A stretch of DNA of 64,000 nt from Halogeometricum sp. S3BR5-2 (GCF_031624635.1 NZ_JAMQOQ010000001.1:620001-684000), one strand, 5' to 3'; shown: positions 25,258-34,334, numbered from the stretch's first letter. The notes: generated from the sequence alone by a model not told the origin. A program made the numbers and translations.

Positions 25258-26046
25258 TCACTCCCGCTGGAGCCGTTGAGTCGACTCGACCAGCGGATGT
25301 CGACCGTAGTCGACCACGTCGATGTCGTCGATGGAGGAGAGCCCCTCCTTCTCGGCGGTCTGTTGCATCCCGAGTTCGATGGGGTCGTCGACGACGATGA
25401 CGTAGGCGTCCATCTCCTCGACGTCCAGTCGGTTCGCGGCCATCACGCGGTGGTGGCCGTCGGCGAGGAGGAGGGTGCCGTCGTTGTCGATGACGACGAG
25501 GGGTTCCGCGAGGCCGCGTTCGAGTTCGTACTTCCGGCCGTCGAGTTCGTCTGCGTAGACGCGCCCCTGCGTGGGGATGAGGTCGGCGAGTTCGACCGAG
25601 TGTCGCTCCTCGTGGACGGTGATGCCGTGAATCTGTTCGAGCGTCCGCATCAGCTTTCCGACCTTCTCGGGCGTCGCGCGCTCTATCTGCGAGCGGATGA
25701 CGTCGGTGTTGGAGATGATGCCGACGAGGTTGCCCGCGTCGTCGACGACGGGGAGTTTCTGGATGCCCGAGCGGAGGATGACGCGCGCGGCGTCGTTGAC
25801 GTCCATGTCGGGGTGCGCGACGATGATGTCCTCGGACATCACGGTGAAGATGGGCGCCTCGTCGTCGGCGAGGAGGAGGTCTCTGGCGGTGACGAACCCC
25901 TCGACCTTCCGACCGTCGCACACCGGAAACCCGTTGTGCCCGTCGCTCTCGGCGATGCGTCGGGCAACGTCTGCGACGGAGTCGGTGGGGGACACCGTCT
26001 GTACCTCTCGTGTCATGTACTCGTCGACGGCCGCCTTCCCGCTCAT
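25258..26046 (-). CDS. CBS-domain protein with ParB/SerK-like C-terminal domain
   Basis: The 262-residue protein has two CBS motifs (about residues 8-65 and 72-125: MTREVQTVSPTDSVADVARR and MSEDIIVAHPDMDVNDAARV), which bind adenine nucleotides, followed by a ParB-superfamily domain with the motif LLLADGHHRVMAANRL. The same DGHHR box occurs in the archaeal free-serine kinase SerK and the bacterial SbnI, so the domain may be a small-molecule kinase rather than a DNA partition factor. No centromere-like repeats or ParA gene are nearby. The ATG at 26046 (MSGKAAVDEYM) starts the first CBS unit. Function remains inferred. Confidence 0.85.
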   Translation of the reverse strand: MSGKAAVDEYMTREVQTVSPTDSVADVARRIAESDGHNGFPVCDGRKVEGFVTARDLLLADDEAPIFTVMSEDIIVAHPDMDVNDAARVILRSGIQKLPVVDDAGNLVGIISNTDVIRSQIERATPEKVGKLMRTLEQIHGITVHEERHSVELADLIPTQGRVYADELDGRKYELERGLAEPLVVIDNDGTLLLADGHHRVMAANRLDVEEMDAYVIVVDDPIELGMQQTAEKEGLSSIDDIDVVDYGRHPLVESTQRLQRE

Positions 26047-26155
26047 CGTCGTCGGTAGGCGCGGCGCCGCCAAAAGCGTGCCCCCGAGTCGCACGGACGC
26101 GGACACGGCGTCGCTCCCGCCGGTCGCTCCGCCGGTCGGTCGGCCGCGAGAGCGC

Positions 26156-27625
26156 TCACCACTCGTCCATGGGGAACTCGAAGGTGAGGTCGGTACCGTC
26201 CTCGCTCACGCCGAGCGTCCGGGTCGCGTCCTCCAGCGTCTCGAACACCCGCCCGGAGATGACGTCGTTGACGACGCGCGAGAGCGACTCGCGGGAGTCC
26301 TCGCCCACGTCCGCGAGGATGCCGAGCGGAATCTGCGCGCCCGCCATGTCGGCGTGACCGCCGGCGCTGCCGATGGGGCCGAGCGCCTCCCGCAGCGTCT
26401 CGCCGAGGTCGACGTCCGTCCCGCGCGCGCGTCCGGAGACGTAGACGGTGCCGTCCTTGAACCCGTAGACGACCGTGAGGCGGACGTGCTCCATGTCGAG
26501 GAGGCGGTCGGCCGCCTGCGCGAGGGCGTCCCGGTCGCGTATCTCGCCGACGTTGGTGGCGAGGGCCTCCCCGCGCACGTCACGGTTGCGGATGGCCCGC
26601 GCGAGCGTGTCCATCACCTCCGCGCTCATGCTCGGGGACTCCACGCGCTGGAGGACGGAGAGGTCCGCGTGGGGGACCAGCCACGCGGCCGCCTCGAAGT
26701 CCGGCACCGACACCTCGCGCGTGAAGTCGCGGGTGTCGACGCGGATGCCGAACAGCAGCGCCGTCGCCACCGTCGCGCCCGGTTCGATACCGAGGCGGCG
26801 GAGGTAGTCGGTGGCGAGCGTGCTCGTCGCCCCGAGTTCGCGCCGCAGGTCGAGGAAGCGCGCCTCGACGGGCGCGCGCGGCGGGTGGTGGTCGACGACG
26901 ACGTCCACCTCCGTCTCCTCGGGGAGGCCGTCGTTCACCCCCGGACGGGAGTGGTCGACGAGGGCGACGCCGCCGTACTCGGAGATGTCGTCGCCGCGTT
27001 CGAGGTTCACGAGTTCGATTTCGAGGAGGTTCACCAGCGCGCGGTTCTCCTGGTGGGAGATGGCGCCGAAGTAGCAGGCCTCGGCGTCGACGCCGACGCT
27101 CTCGGCGATGCGGACCAAGGCGAGTGCGCTGGCGATGGCGTCGGGGTCGGGGTTGTCGTGCGTGACGACGGCCAGGGTGCCGTCGATGCTCTTGAGGACG
27201 CGGTACAGTCGGTGGAGGCGCTCGGCGGCGTCGTCCGCCGTGAGTTCGGTGAGGCGGTCGACGAGCGTCGTCCGGGCGTCGACGATGCGGTCGGCCAGTT
27301 CCGTCAGGGCCTCGCGGGTGTCGGGGTCGGCGTCGCTGCCGACGTACGCGAGGAGGTGGGCGTCGGGGAAGCGCTCGCGGGCGGTGCGGGCGGCGTCGAG
27401 GTTCACCGCCGCGTCGTCGGCCGCGACGAACACCACGTCGGCGTCGTCGGGGTACGCCGTCTCGTCGTCCGGGGCGCAGCGCTCGGCGGCGACGCCGTCC
27501 TCGCGGAAGGAGTCGACGACGCCGCTCCGCCGGGAGAGCACCGTCAGCGACCCCGGCCACTCGGCCAACCGCTCGACGGCCCGCTCCGCGACCGGCCCGC
27601 ATCCGAGAACCAACCGCCGTTGCAT
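26156..27625 (-). CDS. RCK/TrkA-N-like domain fused to DHH-DHHA1 phosphoesterase
   Basis: The 489-residue protein has an N-terminal Rossmann segment (LVLGCGPVAERAVERL ... VVFVAADDAAVNL) like TrkA-N, then a DHH phosphoesterase: motif I THDNPDPDAIASAL, motif II SHQENRALVN, motif III ALVDHSRPG and the eponymous VVDHHPPRAP. A C-terminal DHHA1 domain carries GSAGGHADMAGAQ. All metal-binding Asp and His positions look intact. DHH-DHHA1 enzymes hydrolyse nanoRNA, pAp or cyclic dinucleotides; with an RCK-like sensor attached, c-di-AMP turnover is a possible role but unproven. Start is the ATG at 27625. Confidence 0.88.
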   Translation of the reverse strand: MQRRLVLGCGPVAERAVERLAEWPGSLTVLSRRSGVVDSFREDGVAAERCAPDDETAYPDDADVVFVAADDAAVNLDAARTARERFPDAHLLAYVGSDADPDTREALTELADRIVDARTTLVDRLTELTADDAAERLHRLYRVLKSIDGTLAVVTHDNPDPDAIASALALVRIAESVGVDAEACYFGAISHQENRALVNLLEIELVNLERGDDISEYGGVALVDHSRPGVNDGLPEETEVDVVVDHHPPRAPVEARFLDLRRELGATSTLATDYLRRLGIEPGATVATALLFGIRVDTRDFTREVSVPDFEAAAWLVPHADLSVLQRVESPSMSAEVMDTLARAIRNRDVRGEALATNVGEIRDRDALAQAADRLLDMEHVRLTVVYGFKDGTVYVSGRARGTDVDLGETLREALGPIGSAGGHADMAGAQIPLGILADVGEDSRESLSRVVNDVISGRVFETLEDATRTLGVSEDGTDLTFEFPMDEW

Positions 27626-27725
27626 GTGTTCGGAGTCGGCCTCGCCCGGCAAAACCCTACCGTCCTCGACCCCGGCGCAGGGGGGCGATGGAATTATGCC
27701 CGACGGTCGTGTGGTAACTCACGTC

Positions 27726-28121
27726 ATGGAAGCCGACCCTGATCTCGTCGCGTCCGACCTCTCGGAGTCGATCAGCGCAGCGTGTCGAACCGCCGTGGGA
27801 GACAACCTCAGGAGCATCACCTACTTCACGCCCTCGGCGTTCCAGCAGGTCTACCTCCGTTCGGACCTCGACTCGGACGCCGACCTGGCGGGGTTCGTCG
27901 AACACGAGACGGACGACTTCCGGGCCACCCGCGCCTACCGAGGGTCGGAACTCGGCGACTACGAGTACACCATCCGCGCGTTCGAGAACGGATACATGAC
28001 GGTTGTCACCCGCGGCGAGCACGGGGTGTTCGTCACGACCGACGAGATAACGGAGCGCACCTCCGAGGAGGTTGCGAGCGCGCTCAGAGAGATTCTCGTC
28101 GAACAGGTCGAGGCGGTGTAA
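27726..28121 (+). CDS. Small haloarchaeal protein of unknown function beside nuo operon
   Basis: A 131-residue acidic soluble protein with alternating helices and strands (SISAACRTAVGDNLRSITYF, YEYTIRAFENGYMTVVTRGE, EVASALREILVEQVEAV). The pattern of a helix, a curved sheet and a closing helix recalls roadblock or profilin-like sensor folds, but I cannot assign one. A TATA-like GGAATTATG about 30 nt upstream supports the ATG at 27726. It is divergent from the DHH gene and convergent with the end of the complex I operon. No function known to me. Confidence 0.75.
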   Translation: MEADPDLVASDLSESISAACRTAVGDNLRSITYFTPSAFQQVYLRSDLDSDADLAGFVEHETDDFRATRAYRGSELGDYEYTIRAFENGYMTVVTRGEHGVFVTTDEITERTSEEVASALREILVEQVEAV

Positions 28122-28203
28122 GTCGTCGCGGTCCGGGAACGAGCGGACGAGAGCGAAAACGAGAACCGAGATTCGGAGCCGAATTTTCTCCGTCGCCCCG
28201 CGC

Positions 28204-29721
28204 TCAGAACAGCGCGGCGGCGACGGTTTGCGCCGTCTCGATGACCGGGCGGAACGCCGGGAGCAGGAGTAGCGTCCCGACGGCCGCGAAGATGACGGCC
28301 GTGTAGAGGCCGACCGGTTTCGAGCCCAGTTCGAGCGACGACGTGTCGTCCTCTATCCACAGCGCCTTCACGACGCGGCTGTAGTAGAACAGGGACAGCG
28401 CGCTGTTTATCGCGCCGACGGCCGCGAGCCACCAGAACCCGGCCTCGATGGCCGAGTAGAACAGGGCGTACTTCGAGAAGAAGCCGCCGAACGGCGGCAG
28501 TCCAGCCAGGCTGAACATGAAGACGCTCATGGCGACGGAGGCCATCGGCGCCTTCGCGCCGAGGCCGTTGTAGTCCTCGAAGGTCCGGCCGACGCCCCAG
28601 TGTTCGGCCAGGGCGATGAACAGGAACGCACCGGTGTTCATGAAGCCGTACACCATCAGGTGCGCCATCGAGGCGCCGAGCACGTTCGCGTTCGGCCCGC
28701 CGGCCGAGAGGGCCGCGAGGCCGATGAGCGCATAGCCCGCGTGACCGATAGAGGAGTACGCGAGCATCCGCTTGACGTTCTCCTGCGTCGCCGCGGCGAA
28801 GTTGCCGAGCGTCATCGTGACGACGGCGAGCACCTGGAACGCGAGCACCCAGTCGACGCCCGGGGGCAGTCCCCCGAGGGGGAACGCCTCGACGAACACG
28901 CGGAACGCGACGGCGAACCCGGCGGCCTTCGAGGCCGACGAGAGGAACGCCGAGATGGGCGCGGGCGCACCCTCGTAGGCCTCCGGCGCCCAGAAGTGGA
29001 ACGGAACGGAGGCGGTCTTGAACGCGAAGCCGCCGAGAATCATCAGTACCCCCATCCCGAGGACACCGGTCATGCCGGTGGCCCCCGAGACGGCGCTCGC
29101 GATGTCGGGGAGCAGCAGCGACCCCGTGACGGCGTAGACGAGGCTGATACCGAACGCGAACACCGCCGAGGAGAGCGCGCCGATGAGGAAGTACTTCAGC
29201 GCCGCCTCGACGCTTCCCTTGTTGCTCTTCAGATACCCCACGAGGGCGTACGAGGGCAGGGAGGCGAGTTCGAGGCTGACGAACGCTGTCGCCAGCGAGT
29301 TCGACATCGACATGAGCACCATGCCGGACGTAGCGAACAGCACGAGGGTGTACAGCTCCCCCTGATGGCGCTGTTCCGCGGCGTAGTCCATCGAGGCGAT
29401 AGAGACCATCGCGGCGACGACGGTGAAGATGAGCGTGAAGAACAGGCTCATCCCGTCGACGACGAGGGCGTCGCCGTACAGCGATATCGCACCCCCGGTC
29501 GCCGCCTGTCCGGTCCCCTCGAGCAGGAACCAGCCGGCGACGGCGAACGCGAACAGCGACCCGGCCGTCGAGATGCCGGCCAGGACGGGGCTGTTCGAGG
29601 AGGTGGGGTCGATGCTGTCGATAGCCAGGAGTAGCAGCCCCGTCAGCGCGAGGATGAGCGCGGGCGAGACGGCCATCCAGTCCGGGAGCGGCGAACTCTG
29701 AAGCGCGAGCAGCGCGGACAT
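28204..29721 (-). CDS. nuoN: NADH dehydrogenase-like complex I subunit N
   Basis: A 505-residue antiporter-like membrane subunit with about 14 helices, homologous to NuoN/ND2, taking part in proton translocation by respiratory complex I. It contains the functional lysine/glutamate helices of the Mrp family (GELYTLVLFATSGMVLMS; GYLKSNKGSVEAALKYFLIG). It is the last gene of the operon; its ATG overlaps the nuoM stop by one base (TGATG), so translation is coupled. In haloarchaea the electron donor is not NADH via NuoEFG but probably ferredoxin or another reduced carrier. Confidence 0.95.
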   Translation of the reverse strand: MSALLALQSSPLPDWMAVSPALILALTGLLLLAIDSIDPTSSNSPVLAGISTAGSLFAFAVAGWFLLEGTGQAATGGAISLYGDALVVDGMSLFFTLIFTVVAAMVSIASMDYAAEQRHQGELYTLVLFATSGMVLMSMSNSLATAFVSLELASLPSYALVGYLKSNKGSVEAALKYFLIGALSSAVFAFGISLVYAVTGSLLLPDIASAVSGATGMTGVLGMGVLMILGGFAFKTASVPFHFWAPEAYEGAPAPISAFLSSASKAAGFAVAFRVFVEAFPLGGLPPGVDWVLAFQVLAVVTMTLGNFAAATQENVKRMLAYSSIGHAGYALIGLAALSAGGPNANVLGASMAHLMVYGFMNTGAFLFIALAEHWGVGRTFEDYNGLGAKAPMASVAMSVFMFSLAGLPPFGGFFSKYALFYSAIEAGFWWLAAVGAINSALSLFYYSRVVKALWIEDDTSSLELGSKPVGLYTAVIFAAVGTLLLLPAFRPVIETAQTVAAALF

Positions 29722-31250
29722 CAGAGCCCACCTCCGGTCTGGAGAATCGGGTTAACCGCTTGTTGAATCATCTGGAAGAACAGGTCCGGTGCCACCCCGA
29801 GCACGATGACGAGGAAGAGGAGCACCGCCAGCGGCGCCACGTCGTGGAACGCCGCCTCGGTCACCTCGTAGTCGCCGTCGAAGCGGAACGGCCCGAACAG
29901 CGTTCGCTGCATCGCGAGCAGCAGGTAGCCGGCGACGATGACGATACCGAACATCGCGGCCGCCGTGAACAGCGGCATCGCGGAGTGGACCGTCGAGGCG
30001 AACGCGCCCTGGAAGATGAAGAACTCCCCGGCGAAGCCGGCCATCAGGGGCAGTCCCATGTAGCCGAACGCGCCCGCAACGAAGATGCCCGAGGTGACGG
30101 GCATCCGGTCCGCAATGCCGGACATGTCGCCGACCATCCGCGTGTGCGTCGTGTTGTAGATGACGCCGACGGTCATGAACATCAGACCGGAGATGAGGCC
30201 GTGCGCCACCATCTGGAACGTCGCGCCGCCGACGCCGTACGTCGTGTACGCCACGAGTCCGAGGATGACGTAGCCCATCGACGACACCGACGAGTAGGCG
30301 ACGATGCGCTTGAGGTCCTGCTGAGCCAGCGCCAGCACAGCGCCGTAGATAACGCTGATGACGGCGATGAGCGCGATGGGCACGACGAGCGCCTGCGCCA
30401 CGTCGGGCATCATCGTGAAGTTGAACCGCAGCAGGGCGTAGGTCCCCATCTTCAGGAGGACGCCCGCCAGCATCACGGAGGCCGGCGTGGGCGCCTCGAC
30501 GTGAGCGTCGGGCAGCCACGTGTGCAGGGGGACGACGGGCACCTTCACCGCGAAGCCGACGAACATCGCGACGAACGCCGCCAGTTTCAGCGCGCCGGCG
30601 TCCAAGCCGGCGAAGCCTCCCAACTCTCCGCCCCTGAGCGCCGTCGCTATCTCGGGCAGGCGCATCGACGACACGGAGTCGCCGAGACCGAACACGAGGG
30701 CGATGAAGCCGATGAACATCGCCAGGGAGGCGATGTTCGTGTAGACGAAGAACTTTATCGCCGCGTACTTGCGCCGCGGGCCGCCCCAGATGCCGATGAG
30801 GAAGTACATCGGGACCAGCACGGCCTCCCAGAAGACGAACCACAGGAAGAAGTCCAGCGCCGTGAAGACGCCGAGGAGGTTCGCCTCCATGAACAGCATC
30901 AGTCCGTAGAACTGCGACTGACGCGTGTCGATGGGCGTCCACGCGCTGACGATGGCCAGCGTCGTGAGGATGGTCGTCAGGACGACGAGCGGCATGCTGA
31001 TGCCGTCCATCCCGACGAGCCAGTGGACGTCCAACCCGCCCAGCGTGAGCCAGACGAAGTCCGTCTCGAACGCGACGGAGCCGCCGAGCAGGGCGTTTCC
31101 GGTCGCGTCGAACTGTGACCACATGTAGAGCGACCCCGCGATGGGGACGAGACTGAGCGCGGCCGCCAGCCGACCGGCGTACTCGTCCGGCGAGACGAAC
31201 ACGACCAGAGCGGCGACGAACGCGACGGCGATGAGACCTTCTATCAACAT
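29721..31250 (-). CDS. nuoM: Complex I subunit M
   Basis: A 509-residue polytopic antiporter-like subunit (NuoM/ND4). Signatures include FFLWFVFWEAVLVPMYFLIG with the key glutamate, KVPVVPLHTWLPDAHVEAPT and the TM lysine region that follows. I take the ATG at 31250, sharing one base with the nuoL stop (TGATG), rather than the GTG nine bases upstream. It lies between nuoL and nuoN as in bacterial operons. Role: one of three proton-pumping modules in the membrane arm. Confidence 0.95.
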   Translation of the reverse strand: MLIEGLIAVAFVAALVVFVSPDEYAGRLAAALSLVPIAGSLYMWSQFDATGNALLGGSVAFETDFVWLTLGGLDVHWLVGMDGISMPLVVLTTILTTLAIVSAWTPIDTRQSQFYGLMLFMEANLLGVFTALDFFLWFVFWEAVLVPMYFLIGIWGGPRRKYAAIKFFVYTNIASLAMFIGFIALVFGLGDSVSSMRLPEIATALRGGELGGFAGLDAGALKLAAFVAMFVGFAVKVPVVPLHTWLPDAHVEAPTPASVMLAGVLLKMGTYALLRFNFTMMPDVAQALVVPIALIAVISVIYGAVLALAQQDLKRIVAYSSVSSMGYVILGLVAYTTYGVGGATFQMVAHGLISGLMFMTVGVIYNTTHTRMVGDMSGIADRMPVTSGIFVAGAFGYMGLPLMAGFAGEFFIFQGAFASTVHSAMPLFTAAAMFGIVIVAGYLLLAMQRTLFGPFRFDGDYEVTEAAFHDVAPLAVLLFLVIVLGVAPDLFFQMIQQAVNPILQTGGGL

Positions 31251-33271
31251 CAGAACCACCCTCCGAGGAGGCCGAAGCCGAGAATCAGCGCCGTCAGCCC
31301 CAACGTGAGGAGCGCGGCGTAGTTGCTCACGACGCCCGACTGGATGCGTCGGACGCGGTTACCCGAGAACAGGCTGACGCTGGAGACGCCGTTGACGACG
31401 CCGTCGACGACGCCTTGGTCGAACTTGTCCGCGCCGCGCGAGAACGGCTGGACGAGGCCGGTGGCCAGCCAGACCTGGGACTCGTCCTGGTAGTAGTTGT
31501 TGTACAGGACGGTCTTGACGCCGCCGAGTTTGTCGGTGTGCTCGGTCGGGTCGTCGTCGTTGTACAGGAAGTACGCGAGCCCCGCCCCGGCCAGGGCGAG
31601 TCCGAGCGAGACGGCGGCCCCGATGGCCACCGTCGCCGCCTCGCCGCCGCCGATGTAGGCGGAACTGTACGGAATCAGGTCACCGTAGTGGTGGGCGGTG
31701 AGTCCCTCGAAGCCGCCGTCGAGCCACTGGTGGAGGAAGTCGATACCCTCGATTCCGAGGAGCTTCTGGACGGGCACCATGTTGACGAGACCCGTCGTCG
31801 CGGCGAGGACGCCGAGGACGACGAGCGGTCCCTTGACGTTCCAGTGGACGCCGTGCGGGTCACGCGCCGTCTGCGAGCGCGGTTCGCCGTGGAACGTGAG
31901 AAGCACCATCCGGAAGGTGTAGAAGCCGGTGAAGAACACCGCGAGGAGACCCATCGCGTACGCGACGAGGAGCACCGGACTCCCGCCGAGGCCGTGGATG
32001 AGCGTCTCGTACAGCACCTCGTCCTTCGACCAGAAGCCGGCGAACGGGACGATGCCCGCGAGCGCGAGCGACCCCGAGAGGAACGTGTAGTAGGTGACGG
32101 GCATCTTGTCTTTCAGCCCGCCCATCTCCCACATGTTCTCGTTGTGGTGCATCGCGATGATGACCGACCCCGCGCCGAGGAACAGGAGCGCCTTGAAGAA
32201 CGCGTGCGTCATCAAGTGGAACGTCGCGGCGACGTAGCCGCCGCCGCCCAGCCCCAGCATCATGTAGCCGTACTGAGAGATAGTCGAGTACGCGAGCACC
32301 TGCTTTATCTCGCGCTTGACGACGCCCATCGTCGCCGCGAAGAGGGCCGTGAAGCCCCCGATGAGGGCGATGATGGCGAGCGCCGTCGGCGAGAGCGCGT
32401 AGAAGCCGTACATCCGCGCGACGAGGTACACCCCGGCGGCGACCATCGTCGCGGCGTGGATGAGCGCGGAGACGGGCGTCGGACCCTCCATGGCGTCCGG
32501 CAGCCACGTGTGCAGGGGGAACTGCGCCGACTTCCCGACGACCCCGCCGAGAATCAGGAGGCCGACGACGGTGAACCACGTCTGCGGGTCGAACCCGAAC
32601 GTGTTCACCGACTGCTCGCCCGCGATGGCCTGTTCGGCGAGGTGCGGGAACGACTCGGACCCGGCGAACGCCGCGGTGCCGAACGTCGCGAAGACGGCGA
32701 CGACGCCGACGAGGAAGAAGTAGTCCCCGAAGCGCGTCACCAAGAACGCCTTCTTCGCGGCCGACGGCGGACCCGGTTCGCGGAACCAGAAGCCGATGAG
32801 CAGGTACGAGCAGAGGCCCACCAGCTCGAAGAACATGAACGCCATGAGCAGGTTGTCGGCGACGACGAACCCGAGCATGGAGGCGGTGAACAGACCGAGA
32901 CCGGCGTAGTAGCGCGGCAGGCCCGTCTCGCCCTCGTCGTTCATGTAACCGAGGCTGAACACGTGGACCAGGGTGGCGACGAGCGTCACGATGACGAGCA
33001 TCATCGCCGACAGCGGGTCGATGAGGAGACCGAACGTCAGCGTGACGGCCCCGTCGAGCCCGCTGGCCCACGTGTATATCGTCTGGTTGTACGTCTGTCC
33101 CCCACTGACCGTGAAGAACGTCGCGACCGACAGGAGGAACGAGCCTGCCGTCGCCACGATACCGGCGAGCGCGCCGCCCTTCGGTAGCCGGTCGCCCACG
33201 GCGAGGGCGACGAGGAACGAGACGAACGGTAACAGCACGATCGCCGGAGCGAAGTCGAATATTCCTGCCAT
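31250..33271 (-). CDS. nuoL: Complex I subunit L
   Basis: A 673-residue subunit (NuoL/ND5) with about 16 helices; the distal proton-pumping module with a C-terminal lateral helix. Conserved elements include FFELVGLCSYLLIGFWFREP and the QFPLHTWLPDAMEGPTPVSA loop with GKSAQ before it. The extended C-terminal part (after about residue 560, including KLGGVKTVLYNNYYQDE) is typical. Start ATG 33271 is one base after the nuoK stop codon. All neighbours agree with an intact membrane arm. Confidence 0.95.
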   Translation of the reverse strand: MAGIFDFAPAIVLLPFVSFLVALAVGDRLPKGGALAGIVATAGSFLLSVATFFTVSGGQTYNQTIYTWASGLDGAVTLTFGLLIDPLSAMMLVIVTLVATLVHVFSLGYMNDEGETGLPRYYAGLGLFTASMLGFVVADNLLMAFMFFELVGLCSYLLIGFWFREPGPPSAAKKAFLVTRFGDYFFLVGVVAVFATFGTAAFAGSESFPHLAEQAIAGEQSVNTFGFDPQTWFTVVGLLILGGVVGKSAQFPLHTWLPDAMEGPTPVSALIHAATMVAAGVYLVARMYGFYALSPTALAIIALIGGFTALFAATMGVVKREIKQVLAYSTISQYGYMMLGLGGGGYVAATFHLMTHAFFKALLFLGAGSVIIAMHHNENMWEMGGLKDKMPVTYYTFLSGSLALAGIVPFAGFWSKDEVLYETLIHGLGGSPVLLVAYAMGLLAVFFTGFYTFRMVLLTFHGEPRSQTARDPHGVHWNVKGPLVVLGVLAATTGLVNMVPVQKLLGIEGIDFLHQWLDGGFEGLTAHHYGDLIPYSSAYIGGGEAATVAIGAAVSLGLALAGAGLAYFLYNDDDPTEHTDKLGGVKTVLYNNYYQDESQVWLATGLVQPFSRGADKFDQGVVDGVVNGVSSVSLFSGNRVRRIQSGVVSNYAALLTLGLTALILGFGLLGGWF

Positions 33272-33272
33272 C

Positions 33273-33575
33273 TTACCACCTCATCGTCGTCGCGTCGGTG
33301 ACGTCGACGTCGCCGAAGCTACGGTACAGCACCAGGATGATGCCGAGACCGACGGCGACTTCGGCGGCGGCGATCGCCATGGTGAACAGCCCGAACGTCT
33401 GTCCCGTGACGTTCCCCCAGACGTAGGAGAACGCGACGAGGTTGATGTTCGCGGCGTTCAACATCAGTTCGACCGACATCAAGAACAGCAGCGCGTTGCG
33501 CCGCGTCAGGATGCCGAACAGCCCGATACAGAAGACGGCCGCCGAGAGGAGCAGGTAGTACTGGGGCGGAACCAT
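33273..33575 (-). CDS. nuoK: Complex I subunit K
   Basis: A 100-residue, three-helix subunit (NuoK/ND4L). It keeps the two membrane glutamates used in proton transfer: SVELMLNAANINLVAFS in helix 2 and AAAEVAVGLGIILVLYR in helix 3. Length is that of bacterial NuoK. Its start shares one base with the stop of the preceding nuoJ2 (TGATG). Confidence 0.95.
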   Translation of the reverse strand: MVPPQYYLLLSAAVFCIGLFGILTRRNALLFLMSVELMLNAANINLVAFSYVWGNVTGQTFGLFTMAIAAAEVAVGLGIILVLYRSFGDVDVTDATTMRW

Positions 33576-33952
33576 CAGTCGTCGTCCTCCGGTTGACCGC
33601 GCTCCGTTTTCGAGAGCGTCTCTCGCAGCCGTTTCCCGCCGTCCGAGACGAGCTTCACCGTCGACTCGCCGGGTTCGCGGCGCGCCAGCAGGACGGCGCC
33701 GTCGAGTGCGACGTCGAGCAGCACCGCCATGATGAGGAACGCGGCGAGGAAGCTCTCGGAAGCCACGCTCCCGAAGTCGAGGTCGAACATCGCGTACCCG
33801 ATGCTCGCGACGATGTTCGCGTCGTCCGCGAAGCCTTGCGGCTCCGGGAACGACGCCGTGAGGAACACCGCTGCCATCACGGCGAACAGTGCGACGGCGG
33901 CCAGACCCGGCACGAGATGCGAGCCGAGTTTGAGCTCCGGTTTGGTCGTCAT
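33575..33952 (-). CDS. nuoJ2: Complex I subunit J, C-terminal half
   Basis: The 125-residue protein is the second half of a split NuoJ (ND6). It has two or three helices (LVPGLAAVALFAVMAAVFL near the N terminus; SFLAAFLIMAVLLDVALDGAVLLAR later) and a soluble acidic C-terminal tail. The 4-nt ATGA overlap with nuoJ1 keeps the halves stoichiometric. A split nuoJ is the usual haloarchaeal arrangement. It should assemble with nuoJ1 into the equivalent of a five-helix J subunit. Confidence 0.88.
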   Translation of the reverse strand: MTTKPELKLGSHLVPGLAAVALFAVMAAVFLTASFPEPQGFADDANIVASIGYAMFDLDFGSVASESFLAAFLIMAVLLDVALDGAVLLARREPGESTVKLVSDGGKRLRETLSKTERGQPEDDD

Positions 33953-34209
33953 GCGCTATTCACCTCCGATCGTGTACGCGTCAGCATCACGGCGAACGTG
34001 ACCAAGATCAGTATCCCGCCCACGTAGACGAGAATCTGCATCGCGGCCAGAAACTCCGCTTGCAGCATCACGTAGTGCACCGCGACGCTCAAGAGCGCGC
34101 CCCCGAGTAGGAGTGCGGAGTGCCAGATGTCCCGCACGAGGACGACGCCCAGGCTGCAGCCCAGGGTGATGAGGGCGAACAGCGCGAACGCGATGGTTTC
34201 ATAAACCAT
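33949..34209 (-). CDS. nuoJ1: Complex I subunit J, N-terminal half
   Basis: The 86-residue protein corresponds to the first half of NuoJ: three helices, including the conserved LGGALLSVAVHYVMLQAEFLAAMQILVYVGGILILV region (glutamate and the pi-bulge helix in bacteria), given here as two adjoining helices. A strong Shine-Dalgarno-like AAGGAG lies about 9-14 nt before the ATG at 34209, unlike the other, overlapping junctions, because this is the only gene in the operon after a sizeable gap. Confidence 0.9.
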   Translation of the reverse strand: MVYETIAFALFALITLGCSLGVVLVRDIWHSALLLGGALLSVAVHYVMLQAEFLAAMQILVYVGGILILVTFAVMLTRTRSEVNSA

Positions 34210-34334
34210 TGTGTGTGTCTCCTTGAGGAATCCCTTTGAACATTTCGAGAGCGCCCGGAGCCGACCGCGCGAGACCGCGACCGCGAGTGCGGGTCGGCCG
34301 TCGGGCGACGGTACCGTCGAACCAGCGAGTCACC
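34210..34334 (-). other. Non-coding gap between nuoI and nuoJ1 with 14-bp palindrome
   Basis: The only gap of note inside the operon, 125 nt. It contains the perfect palindrome CGACGGTACCGTCG at 34306-34319, 15 nt after the nuoI stop, which could fold into a short hairpin in RNA. Nearer nuoJ1 there is a weak TATA-like TTCAAAGG and a good Shine-Dalgarno AAGGAG. It may be an mRNA processing/attenuation point or an internal promoter. Confidence 0.5.

Noticed and set aside
25258-26046. Partition (ParB) function and a nearby replication origin
   Set aside because: No parA, no parS-like repeats, no orc1/cdc6 and no origin-type AT-rich repeats in the surrounding 10 kb.
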